Of a stretch of 26,146 nt of DNA, positions 7,490 through 14,984 are shown piece after piece (positions within the stretch are counted from its first letter, which is position 1; each line of letters starts with the position of its first letter). A program made the translations under genes and the position numbers. Under the pieces are notes generated by a model, which was not told the DNA's origin, did not search any database, and saw nothing but the letters and a program-made list of their open reading frames with translations. The stretch is from the NCBI GenBank assembly GCA_965363355.1, contig CBDTTM010000013.1:1-26146 (forward strand), in the 5' to 3' direction. Source of the stretch: CBDTTM01 sp965363355 (lineage in GTDB: Bacteria; Bacillota; Negativicutes; Selenomonadales; Selenomonadaceae).

Positions 7490-8866
7490 TTAATTTTGCG
7501 GAGTGAGCTTGCCACCGCCGACTAAGTCGTACGTTTTTCCTGACAACCAGCTGTTTTTTTCGTTGTTTTGGTAATAGACAGTATGTCCATTGCTTGTGAT
7601 ATTTTGTAAGGTTTGGTCTTCATCGCTAAGCTCAGTCAAATAAGAATCAGCGCTAACATCCCAGGCCGAAGCTTTTGTAAGATGCAGGGCAGCTTTTTGG
7701 GCCTGCTGGTCTTGATTGATTGCGCCGGACAGTGTGCTTTTTTGTGTGAGACTCAAATCTACGCTGCTGATATTGTCAGCAATAATATTGCCTTTTAGCT
7801 CTTGATTGACCGCCGTGAAAGTCAGATGTCCACCATTTGAACCGCTATTGCCCCAATGGTCGCTGGCGGCTTGAATCAAGATGCCGCTGCTAAAGTTTAG
7901 GCTGGTGTTCTCAAGGACAGCTCTGGCATTGGTGTTGGTCACATAAAACATAGGGCCGGAAGATGTCGTGGTCAGACGTGAATCTTTTGCCCGAAATACC
8001 GCAGTTCCTTCGGCCGCATCGCCAGAAAAGCTCTGATAGAGCATGACGCCGTGTTTTTTTGCTCCCGTTAGGTCTACCTGGTCGAGCATGATGGAATTTT
8101 TGCCTTCAATGACGGCGATTTCACTGCCAGCAGCACTTCCTTGGCTTTCATTTATGCTGATGTTTCCGGTTGAATAGATACAAGGACTGCCTTCGCCGCT
8201 GGTAGCAAATTTACTATTGCTGACGGTTACATTGCCTTCACCGCGATCGGTAGCTACAGCAGCGCAGTGGGCACCTTCGGTTTTTATATCTACATCACTG
8301 GCGATAATCGTACCATTGTAGGTGGCATCGAGGCCGCGTGAGGAGTTTGCTGTCGTATGGATTTTTAAGTGCTCGGCGATGATTTTACTCTTGTCGCCAG
8401 TGGCGAAAACGGCATTGGCACCTTCGGCAGAAGATGTGAGACTTGTATTTCGAAGGAGTGCTGTGCTGTTAGAGGCGAGAAATACAGCATTTTGTCCATT
8501 GAAATTACTGCCATCATCGCTAGTCGTATCACCGATTTTGGTAAGTGTCGCTAGGTTCATATTGAGACTGGCACCGTTTTTTAGCAAGATGGTATTTTGA
8601 TCAGCTGTGTCTGCAGAAAAATTTTGACCTTGTGATGTCTCCGCTGCTTGATCGAGTACATATGATCCTGTGAAATCATTTGCTGTTTTTGTTGGCTGCA
8701 TGCCGCCCGGTGGCGGGCCCGGAGGATTTTCACCTGGAGCTGGCTGGGAAATACCGTCTGGTGGTAAGTTTGTCAAATCGCTGGTTTGGGCACTGCACAC
8801 AGCAAAGCCTGTGCTGAGCATAAGAGTCAACCCAAGCAAAATTGATCGAGACGCCGAGTTTTTCAT
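7490..8866 (-). CDS. Secreted repetitive protein, probably beta-helical
   Basis: Unrecognised 458-residue exported protein. It has a signal peptide (basic start, hydrophobic core, likely cleavage after CSA near residue 26; the Cys is not in a proper lipobox). A short Pro/Gly-rich linker (about 34-58, e.g. NPPGPPPGG) follows. The rest is Asn-, Ser-, Thr- and Gly-rich with recurring short strands such as NGTIIASDVDI, TGNISINESQG, GKNSIMLDQVDL and NARAVLENTSL, the look of a right-handed beta-helix. No catalytic motif, sortase signal or autotransporter barrel was seen. AAGGAG stands 9 bases before the ATG. A TATAAT lies upstream (8898-8893, minus) without an obvious -35. It may be a surface or carbohydrate-binding protein; that is inference from fold alone. 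Confidence 0.7.
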   Translation of the reverse strand: MKNSASRSILLGLTLMLSTGFAVCSAQTSDLTNLPPDGISQPAPGENPPGPPPGGMQPTKTANDFTGSYVLDQAAETSQGQNFSADTADQNTILLKNGASLNMNLATLTKIGDTTSDDGSNFNGQNAVFLASNSTALLRNTSLTSSAEGANAVFATGDKSKIIAEHLKIHTTANSSRGLDATYNGTIIASDVDIKTEGAHCAAVATDRGEGNVTVSNSKFATSGEGSPCIYSTGNISINESQGSAAGSEIAVIEGKNSIMLDQVDLTGAKKHGVMLYQSFSGDAAEGTAVFRAKDSRLTTTSSGPMFYVTNTNARAVLENTSLNFSSGILIQAASDHWGNSGSNGGHLTFTAVNQELKGNIIADNISSVDLSLTQKSTLSGAINQDQQAQKAALHLTKASAWDVSADSYLTELSDEDQTLQNITSNGHTVYYQNNEKNSWLSGKTYDLVGGGKLTPQN

Positions 8867-8976
8867 AGAAATCCACTCCTTTAATACTTTTTATTATAGA
8901 AAGCAAATCTTTGAATCTCATTAGGAATTAGAGGATTTTAAAGATTTATTGCAGAATAGGAACATAGAAGAAATGG

Positions 8977-9008
8977 TACTAAAGTATGACCGCAATAGTA
9001 CTTTAGTA
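8977..9008. promoter_or_regulatory. Paired operator-like palindromes
   Basis: TACTAAAGTA (8977-8986) and TACTTTAGTA (8999-9008) are exact reverse complements. Each is itself a near-palindrome of the form TACT-WW-AGTA. Their centres are 22 bp apart, about two helical turns, so a dimeric regulator could bind both on one face. They lie between the divergent secreted-protein and chemoreceptor genes, about 30 bp before the -35 of the latter. Confidence 0.5.
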
Positions 9009-9038
9009 GTGGGAAAAAATTGATTATTTTGAATAATA

Positions 9039-9067
9039 TTGAAATTTAATACATTTTGAGATATAAT
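9039..9067 (+). promoter_or_regulatory. Promoter of the chemoreceptor gene
   Basis: TTGAAA (9039-9044) and TATAAT (9062-9067) are exactly 17 bp apart, a near-consensus housekeeping promoter. A leader of about 70 bases follows. It carries an AGGAGGT at 9103-9109 with no start codon in range, while the actual ribosome binding site is GAGGA at 9133-9137. Confidence 0.75.
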
Positions 9068-9144
9068 TAAGAGGTACAATGATATATATTTTTTATTACA
9101 TAGGAGGTCAGCGGGTTTAAATCTGGGGAAAAGAGGAATGCAAT

Positions 9145-10923
9145 ATGAAATCTATAAAAAAACAGCTTGTATTGATCATTAGTTCTGTGTCCTTATTGAC
9201 AACCTTATCGGTCGGTGGATTTTTCATCTATAATCTAATCAGTGAAAATTCCCGGCAGCTAGACAACTATCGGCAGTCTCTGATTACTAGTTCAGAGAGA
9301 GAATTGCGAATTCAGGTTGAAGGCGCAATCAGTATTCTTGATAAAACGTATAAAGAACAGCAGGAAGGTAAGATCACAGAAGCTGAGGCTAAGGCAAGAG
9401 CAGCAGATTATGTGAGAAATATGCATTATGATGATGGTAAGGGATATTTTTACATCGATACGTATGAAGGTGTAAATGTCGCTTTGCTGGGGCGGGGCGA
9501 TGTGGAAGGAAAATCCCGGATTAATGCAGTCGATCCCAATGGTGTTTACTATATAAAGGAAATCATCGCTAATGGGCAAAAAGATGGGGGCGGCTATACG
9601 GATTTGATGTTTGCCAAACCGGGAGAAACCACGCCTTTGCCAAAACGCAATTATTCGTTGGCATTCAAGCCTTATCAGTGGGTCGTTGGTACGGGCATGT
9701 GGATTGACTATATTGATGGCAAAGTAGCGGAACAGGCAGATATTGCTTCGGCGAATTTAAGAGCAGGCCTTTTACGGATCGTCTTGTATATTGTCGTAAT
9801 TCAGGCACTGTTTATTATGCTTGCCAGATATATCGGCAAAAAATTTGCAGCGCCGATCGTATTTACGACAAAAGAGCTGGATGATTTTGCTAAAGGTGAT
9901 TTCACGGGGCAAATTCCAGAAGACTTGATGAAGCGCGAGGATGAATTTGGTATCATGGTAACTGCTCTTTCGACAGTTCAGTCCAATATCCGAGATCTTA
10001 TGCGCGAAATCACGGCTTCGGCAGAGCATGTGGCATCTTCATCAGAAGAACTCACGGCTAGTGCCGAGCAATCTTCTACGGTCAGTGGTCAAGTGGCGGA
10101 ATCGATAACTTCTGTCGCAGGTTCCTGTAACAGCCAGCTTATGTCAGTTGACCGGGCCAATGGCAAAGTAGCATCAATGTCAACGGATCTCAAAGATGTA
10201 AGTCAAAAATTGCAGGCTTCTTCAGCAAAAGTAAATGAAGCGACTTTAGCGGCCAATAAGGGCGGCGAAGATGTCCATAATGCTGTTGCACAAATGACGA
10301 TGATCGAACAGGCAGTGAATCGTTCGATGCAGGTTATTTCCGCTCTTGGCAATCAGTCACAGGAAATCGGTATGATTGTCGATACAATCGGAAACATTGC
10401 CGGCCAGACAAATCTTTTGGCCTTGAATGCGGCAATCGAAGCGGCTAGAGCAGGTGAACAGGGGCGTGGCTTTGCGGTCGTTGCCGAAGAAGTCCGTAAA
10501 CTCGCCGAGCAGTCTCAAGAAGCAACAAAACAAATAGAATCGTTGATTGGGCAAATTCAATCCGATACGCAAAATGCAGTCAATGCTATGGAAGATGGTA
10601 CCAAACAGGTAGAGGGCGGGACAACCGCTGTGCGTAATGCCGGCGACTCTTTTGCTACGATTGCTGCTATGGTAAAGGATGTAGCAGCGCAGTCTTCCGA
10701 AGCCGAAAAAATGATTGCCCGCATAGTGCAGGGCTCACAAGAAGTCGTGGGTGCGGTCAATGAAATCAATACGATGAGCCGAAGCGTGGCAGCTGAGTCG
10801 CAGACGGTATCGGCAGCTACACAAGAGCAGACAGCCTCTATGCATGAAATAGCGGACGCCAGTGAATCGCTGGCCCATATGGCACAGAATTTGCAGGAAG
10901 CTATTCAAAAATTCCAGGTCTGA
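9145..10923 (+). CDS. Methyl-accepting chemotaxis protein with Cache sensor
   Basis: Transmembrane chemoreceptor that senses an extracellular small molecule and controls the CheA kinase. Order: membrane helix 1 (about 8-30), extracellular single Cache domain (about 35-190, with DDGKGYFYIDTYEG and the closing YQWVVGTGMWIDYID typical of sCache_2), membrane helix 2 (about 207-228), HAMP (about 229-285), then the long coiled-coil signalling domain. The conserved hairpin tip, including GQTNLLALNAAIEAARAGEQ, lies around residues 413-455. sCache_2 receptors often bind small carboxylates or similar ligands; the ligand here cannot be read off. It has its own promoter and terminator. No che gene is nearby. 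Confidence 0.93.
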   Translation: MKSIKKQLVLIISSVSLLTTLSVGGFFIYNLISENSRQLDNYRQSLITSSERELRIQVEGAISILDKTYKEQQEGKITEAEAKARAADYVRNMHYDDGKGYFYIDTYEGVNVALLGRGDVEGKSRINAVDPNGVYYIKEIIANGQKDGGGYTDLMFAKPGETTPLPKRNYSLAFKPYQWVVGTGMWIDYIDGKVAEQADIASANLRAGLLRIVLYIVVIQALFIMLARYIGKKFAAPIVFTTKELDDFAKGDFTGQIPEDLMKREDEFGIMVTALSTVQSNIRDLMREITASAEHVASSSEELTASAEQSSTVSGQVAESITSVAGSCNSQLMSVDRANGKVASMSTDLKDVSQKLQASSAKVNEATLAANKGGEDVHNAVAQMTMIEQAVNRSMQVISALGNQSQEIGMIVDTIGNIAGQTNLLALNAAIEAARAGEQGRGFAVVAEEVRKLAEQSQEATKQIESLIGQIQSDTQNAVNAMEDGTKQVEGGTTAVRNAGDSFATIAAMVKDVAAQSSEAEKMIARIVQGSQEVVGAVNEINTMSRSVAAESQTVSAATQEQTASMHEIADASESLAHMAQNLQEAIQKFQV

Positions 10924-10948
10924 GAACCAAAAAACGTTTATAGACGAT

Positions 10949-10984
10949 AAAAATGCCGCCATGCTTTACGCTGGCGGCATTTTT
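10949..10984 (+). terminator. Bidirectional terminator between chemoreceptor and Lrp genes
   Basis: AAAAATGCCGCCA (10949-10961) pairs perfectly with TGGCGGCATTTTT (10972-10984) around a 10-base loop. A/T tails on both sides make it active on both strands. It overlaps the last base of the convergent Lrp gene. Confidence 0.85.
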
Positions 10985-11430
10985 CAGTCCAAGATGATGG
11001 ATGGGCTGTCCGTGATTGTTGATAAGATTACGATGGTTTGCGTTTTTACGATACCAGGCTGATTTTTGATGCGTGTCAGCAATAACTCGAGGGTACGCGT
11101 ATTTTCGGTGAGGATTTTTAGGGAGTAATCGTAATCCCCTGTGATATAGAAGCATTCTTTGATTTCAGATTCGTTTTTGACAAATTCAGCAAAGGTATCG
11201 CCGTTGCAAGGTTTGTCGAAACGAAGCAGCATCAATGCCATAAGGTGCTTGTTGAGCAATGTCGGTTCAAGAATAACTGTATATTGTTTAATGACGCCAG
11301 AAGCTTCGAGCTTTTTGAGTCGTTCGCTTATTGCTGGCATGGACAGGGATATTTCAGAACTTAAATCGGAAATTGTTATGCGGGCATTTTGCTGTAAGTT
11401 TTTTAAAATCTGCTTATCGATATCATCCAT
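10984..11430 (-). CDS. Lrp/AsnC family transcriptional regulator
   Basis: DNA-binding regulator that usually responds to amino acids. At 148 residues it has the family length. It has an N-terminal helix-turn-helix (MDDIDKQILKNLQQNARITI, then the recognition region SLSMPAISERLKKLEASGVI, about residues 1-55) and a C-terminal RAM ligand-binding/oligomerisation domain (about 65-140, with ECFYITGDYDYSLKI and a GIVKTQT strand). It is transcribed alone, against the chemoreceptor and divergent from the PBP gene. On the minus strand an extended -10 (TGTTATAAT, TATAAT at 11480-11475) lies about 45 bases upstream of the ATG. Target genes are not evident. Confidence 0.92.
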   Translation of the reverse strand: MDDIDKQILKNLQQNARITISDLSSEISLSMPAISERLKKLEASGVIKQYTVILEPTLLNKHLMALMLLRFDKPCNGDTFAEFVKNESEIKECFYITGDYDYSLKILTENTRTLELLLTRIKNQPGIVKTQTIVILSTITDSPSIILD

Positions 11431-11474
11431 AGAGACACCGCCATTCTATAGTTTATGTAGAGGTTCATTTCTAT

Positions 11475-11483
11475 ATTATAACA
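11475..11483 (-). promoter_or_regulatory. Extended -10 promoter of the Lrp gene
   Basis: TGTTATAAT read on the minus strand is a TGn extended -10. The -35 region is poor, as is common for this class. Confidence 0.5.
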
Positions 11484-11620
11484 GGATAGATGCAATGTGT
11501 AAGTATTTTTATTGATTTTACTGTAAAATTTAGTAAGTTGATACCTGTAAGATTTGGTTATTGGAATCTAATATGTTAAAATGGAGAAAATGTTTCAGCG
11601 TGATTTTAGGAGTGGAGTTA

Positions 11621-13594
11621 ATGCGGAGAGTGAACAAGGTCCAGCGGCGGTTGGTGTATTTTATCGGTGCTATCATAGCGCTGATTTTTGTTTTGAGCGG
11701 AAGGTATGCTTGGGTGCAGCTGGTTCAGGGAGATAGCCTGGAAAAACGATTGAAATCGCAAAGCGGCGAACAGCTTGTCGTGCAGTCACCGCGAGGGACG
11801 ATTTTAGATCGCAATGGGCGTGAACTGGCTGTCAGTATGATGACCAAATCGCTGTTCATCGATCCAAACCATGTGCAAGATGCAGATCAGCTTGCGCGAG
11901 ACTTGGCTCCATTGGTCCATTTGACAGAAGAGCAGATTAAAGCCGATATTGCACAGGGCGGAGGTTTTGTCTGGGTGAAACGCTATCTTGATTACCAAGA
12001 GGAAAAGCAGGTAACCCAGCTAATCAGCGAAAAAAATCTCAATTGCCTTGGCTTTAAAGAAGAGAGCAAACGCTTTTATCCAAATGGCGTGCTAGCAGCA
12101 AATGTATTGGGTTTTGTTGGAACGGATGACATTGGACTCGACGGAATTGAACAGGCTTTTGACAGCCAGATCAAAGGAAAAGTAGAAAAATCGTTTGTTT
12201 TGACGGACATGAAGAATAAACCGATTTTTGATTCTATTTTTTTGCATCGCTCACCATCGGAAAATAACTGTAAAGACGTGGTTTTGACAATTGATAGTAC
12301 GATGCAGTTTATCGTAGAGCAAGCGCTTGATAAAGCAATGGTAGAAAATCATCCACAGGCGGTCACCGCTGTTGTCATGAATCCGAAAACGGGTGATATT
12401 TTGGCCATGGCGAGCCGTCCAACGTATGATCCGAATAAATTTTCGGATTTTCCAGCGGAAAATTGGAAGAATAGAGCAGTTTCATTTATTTATGAACCAG
12501 GCTCTACCTTTAAGGCAGTTGTAGCAGCTGCAGCTTTGCAGGAAAAATTAGTCACGCCAAATCAAATGTTTGTCGACCCAGGCTACATTATGGTATCGGG
12601 ACGTCGCATACAAAACTGGAGTGGTGATAGTTTTGGGACGGTTCCTTTTGTCGATGTCGTCAAACAATCGATCAATACGGGTTTTGTTCAAGTCGGCATG
12701 CAGGTTGGGGCGGAAAGATTGACCTCTTATGCCAAGCTTTTTGGCTTTGGACAGACTACGGGGATCGAACTTCCTGGCGAGGAAAAAGGTTTGTTGTTCG
12801 ATCCTAAAGAAATGAGAGATTCTGATTTAGCAACGATGTCAATTGGACAGAGTATCGCTGTGACACCATTGCAGCTTGTCACGGCGATGTCAGCCATTGC
12901 CAATGATGGGGTACTGCTTAAGCCGCATATTCTAAAATCTATTCAAAACGCCGATGGGACGGTTTTTAAGGCAACTGAAAAAGAAGAAGTTCGGCGTACA
13001 ATCGATTCATCTACCGATAAGACCCTGGTTAGTCTGCTTGAACAGGTTGTTGCCAGTGGCGGTGGCAGTAAAGCATCTGTCAAGGGCTATCGCATAGCGG
13101 GGAAAACAGGTACGGCACAAAAAATAAAAATAGATGGCAGTGGCTATATGGATGGACGTTACATTGCCTCCTTTTGCGGTTTTGCCCCGGTAGAAGATCC
13201 GCAGATCACTGTTTTGGTCATGATAGATGATCCAAATGGAGTTTATTACGGCGGACAGATTGCGGCACCAATTGCGCAAAATATTTTTTCACAGTTGTTC
13301 AGATATTTGCACATTGAACCATCTAGCGATCCCTTTGCCGGACAGCCGAAACCTGAAGAGGAAAGAGAAAAATCAATGCCCGTAATAACTGAGGCAGCGC
13401 CGGTCGTTCCGGCGGGGAAAGTTCTTGTGCCAGATTTAACGGGCAAGACTATGCGTCAAGCTGCGGATATTCTAGCAGATCTTGGACTGACTCTTGATCC
13501 AGATGGATCGGGCGTTGCGGTCAGCCAAAGTATCGCTCTTCATAGCATTGTAGATCCAGGAACCGTGATTACGGTTTCTTTTAAAGCCGAATAA
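11621..13594 (+). CDS. Class B penicillin-binding protein with one PASTA domain (SpoVD/FtsI-like)
   Basis: Peptidoglycan transpeptidase anchored in the cytoplasmic membrane with its enzyme domain outside. From the ATG at 11621 (657 residues): one membrane anchor (about 11-28), PBP dimerisation domain (SPRGTILDRNGRELA near 56-70), transpeptidase domain with STFK (catalytic Ser295), SIN (350-352) and KTGTAQ (495-500), and a C-terminal PASTA domain (about 595-657, VLVPDLTGKTMRQAADIL). Start choice: a frame open from 11561 gives 20 extra residues, but AGGAG stands properly before 11621. PASTA-bearing class B enzymes include SpoVD, used for the spore cortex, and some FtsI. This copy stands outside an mra/mur division cluster and is followed by alanine racemase, so a specialised role is possible. 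Confidence 0.9.
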   Translation: MRRVNKVQRRLVYFIGAIIALIFVLSGRYAWVQLVQGDSLEKRLKSQSGEQLVVQSPRGTILDRNGRELAVSMMTKSLFIDPNHVQDADQLARDLAPLVHLTEEQIKADIAQGGGFVWVKRYLDYQEEKQVTQLISEKNLNCLGFKEESKRFYPNGVLAANVLGFVGTDDIGLDGIEQAFDSQIKGKVEKSFVLTDMKNKPIFDSIFLHRSPSENNCKDVVLTIDSTMQFIVEQALDKAMVENHPQAVTAVVMNPKTGDILAMASRPTYDPNKFSDFPAENWKNRAVSFIYEPGSTFKAVVAAAALQEKLVTPNQMFVDPGYIMVSGRRIQNWSGDSFGTVPFVDVVKQSINTGFVQVGMQVGAERLTSYAKLFGFGQTTGIELPGEEKGLLFDPKEMRDSDLATMSIGQSIAVTPLQLVTAMSAIANDGVLLKPHILKSIQNADGTVFKATEKEEVRRTIDSSTDKTLVSLLEQVVASGGGSKASVKGYRIAGKTGTAQKIKIDGSGYMDGRYIASFCGFAPVEDPQITVLVMIDDPNGVYYGGQIAAPIAQNIFSQLFRYLHIEPSSDPFAGQPKPEEEREKSMPVITEAAPVVPAGKVLVPDLTGKTMRQAADILADLGLTLDPDGSGVAVSQSIALHSIVDPGTVITVSFKAE

Positions 13595-13686
13595 AGACGA
13601 TTATCTTATAAGATGCTTTTAATTTTGTTAGTAAAGGTGTAGAATTAGTAAGGATTTTGTTTTTACAAATGAACAGATCAAAGCGA

Positions 13687-13725
13687 GATCCAGCAACGGG
13701 GATTCCCGGTGCTGGATTTTATTTT
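13687..13725 (+). terminator. Terminator or attenuator between PBP and alr
   Basis: ATCCAGCA (13688-13695) pairs with TGCTGGAT (13710-13717), with an inner CGGG/CCCG stem. TTTATTTT follows. It lies 93 bases after the PBP stop and 35 before the alr start, so it may end the PBP transcript or adjust read-through into alr. Confidence 0.6.
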
Positions 13726-13752
13726 GCATTGTTTGCGTTGGAGGGTGAAGAA

Positions 13753-14859
13753 ATGTCGAGTCGTGCAGTTTGGGCAGAGGTTGATTTAAAAGCAATTGAA
13801 CACAATATTAAAGTGATAAAAGAGAAGATACATGGCAACGCGAGGTTTTGCGCAGTGGTCAAGGCTAATGCCTATGGGCATGGTGCAATCCCTGTAGCTA
13901 AAGCTGCCGCTGCTGCCGGGGCGGATTATTTTGCCGTGGCAATCTTAAAAGAAGCCATTGAACTCAGAGATGCAGGGTTTAAGACGCCGATTCTGATTTT
14001 GGGACTGACGCCATTAGAGCAGGCTAAAGAAATTGTCGATTATGATATTACGGCAACGGTTTTTTCGATTGAGGCGGCAGAGGCGCTCTCGAAGGAAGCT
14101 GTTCGTCAACATAAAAACGTAAAGGTCCATTTGGCTGTGGATACGGGAATGGGCCGCATTGGAGTGCGCCCTGAAGAAGCTGGTGAAATGGCAAAACAGA
14201 TTACGAGCTTAGAAAATGTGGAATTAGAAGGGATGTTTTCTCATTTTGCGCTCGCCGATAGCTCCGACAAAACGTTTGCTTATGAGCAGCTGGCTCGGTT
14301 CAAGGTGGCAATCGCCTCGGTTAAGGCGAGCGGTATAGACATTGCGATCAAGCATCTGGCCAACAGTGCGGCAACCTTAGAAATGCCGGAAACACATTTT
14401 GATATGGTACGTTCTGGAGTCATTTTGTATGGTCTTTGGCCATCGGATGAAGTGAGCCGTGAAACCGATCTTCGTCCGGCTATGACATTAAAAGCTCGCA
14501 TCGCCTATGTCAAGTCCATGCAGCCAGAAGAAACGGTTGGGTATGGACGTACTTTTACCGTGAAACGCCAGAGCAGGATTGCAACTTTACCGATCGGCTA
14601 TGCCGATGGGTATACGCGACTTTTTGCCGGTAAGGCACAAGTTGAGATCCATGGAAAACGTGCTGACGTTGTCGGCAGGATCTGTATGGATCAGTGCATG
14701 GTAGATGTTACCGATATAAAAGAAACGACCTTTGATGATGAAGTCGTCTTGTTTGGCAGCCAGACGCTTACAACGGATGAAGCTGCATCTTGGATCGGCA
14801 CCATCAATTATGAAATCGTTTGTATGGTTGGGGCGAGAGTTCCGCGGGTTTACAAATAA
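13753..14859 (+). CDS. alr: Alanine racemase
   Basis: PLP enzyme that interconverts L- and D-alanine, supplying D-Ala for peptidoglycan. From the ATG at 13753 it is 368 residues, the usual size. The PLP lysine is Lys37 in FCAVVKANAYGHGA. The second catalytic base, Tyr264, is in the TVGYGRTF motif. RLPIGYADGYTR-like (ATLPIGYADGYTRLF) and GRICMDQCMVDVT segments complete the C-terminal beta domain. A longer frame begins at 13657, but it would cross the hairpin at 13688-13717 and lacks a ribosome binding site, while GGAGGG stands 7 bases before 13753. It follows the PBP gene on the same strand, a sensible cell-wall pairing. Confidence 0.95.
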   Translation: MSSRAVWAEVDLKAIEHNIKVIKEKIHGNARFCAVVKANAYGHGAIPVAKAAAAAGADYFAVAILKEAIELRDAGFKTPILILGLTPLEQAKEIVDYDITATVFSIEAAEALSKEAVRQHKNVKVHLAVDTGMGRIGVRPEEAGEMAKQITSLENVELEGMFSHFALADSSDKTFAYEQLARFKVAIASVKASGIDIAIKHLANSAATLEMPETHFDMVRSGVILYGLWPSDEVSRETDLRPAMTLKARIAYVKSMQPEETVGYGRTFTVKRQSRIATLPIGYADGYTRLFAGKAQVEIHGKRADVVGRICMDQCMVDVTDIKETTFDDEVVLFGSQTLTTDEAASWIGTINYEIVCMVGARVPRVYK

Positions 14860-14868
14860 ATAGCATGT

Positions 14869-14921
14869 AATCGATAAAAAAATCCGCGCACTGCATGCAG
14901 TGTGCGGATTTTTTATCGATT
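14869..14921. terminator. Long palindromic bidirectional terminator
   Basis: A nearly perfect palindrome of about 53 bp is centred between 14895 and 14896 (CTGCATGCAG core), with AATCGATAAAAAA on the left matched by TTTTTTATCGATT on the right. It has A and T tracts on both sides. It lies between convergent alr and the PLP-enzyme gene and can serve both. Confidence 0.8.
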
Positions 14922-14984
14922 GTCTAAAGAAAGAGAAGGATGCTGTATTTATAAAGACAGAAATCGAGGAGATTCTTAGACAAT
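14919..14984. repeat. Short inverted repeat before the PLP-enzyme stop
   Basis: ATTGTCTAA (14919-14927) is the reverse complement of TTAGACAAT (14976-14984), with a 48-base gap. The left copy touches the terminator palindrome and the right copy overlaps the stop codon of the PLP-enzyme gene. Purpose unknown; chance cannot be excluded. Confidence 0.4.

Noticed and set aside
13603..13614. The 12-bp palindrome ATCTTATAAGAT after the PBP gene as an operator
   Set aside because: It lies just after the stop codon, is AT-rich and has no second copy, so chance or a weak terminator is as likely.
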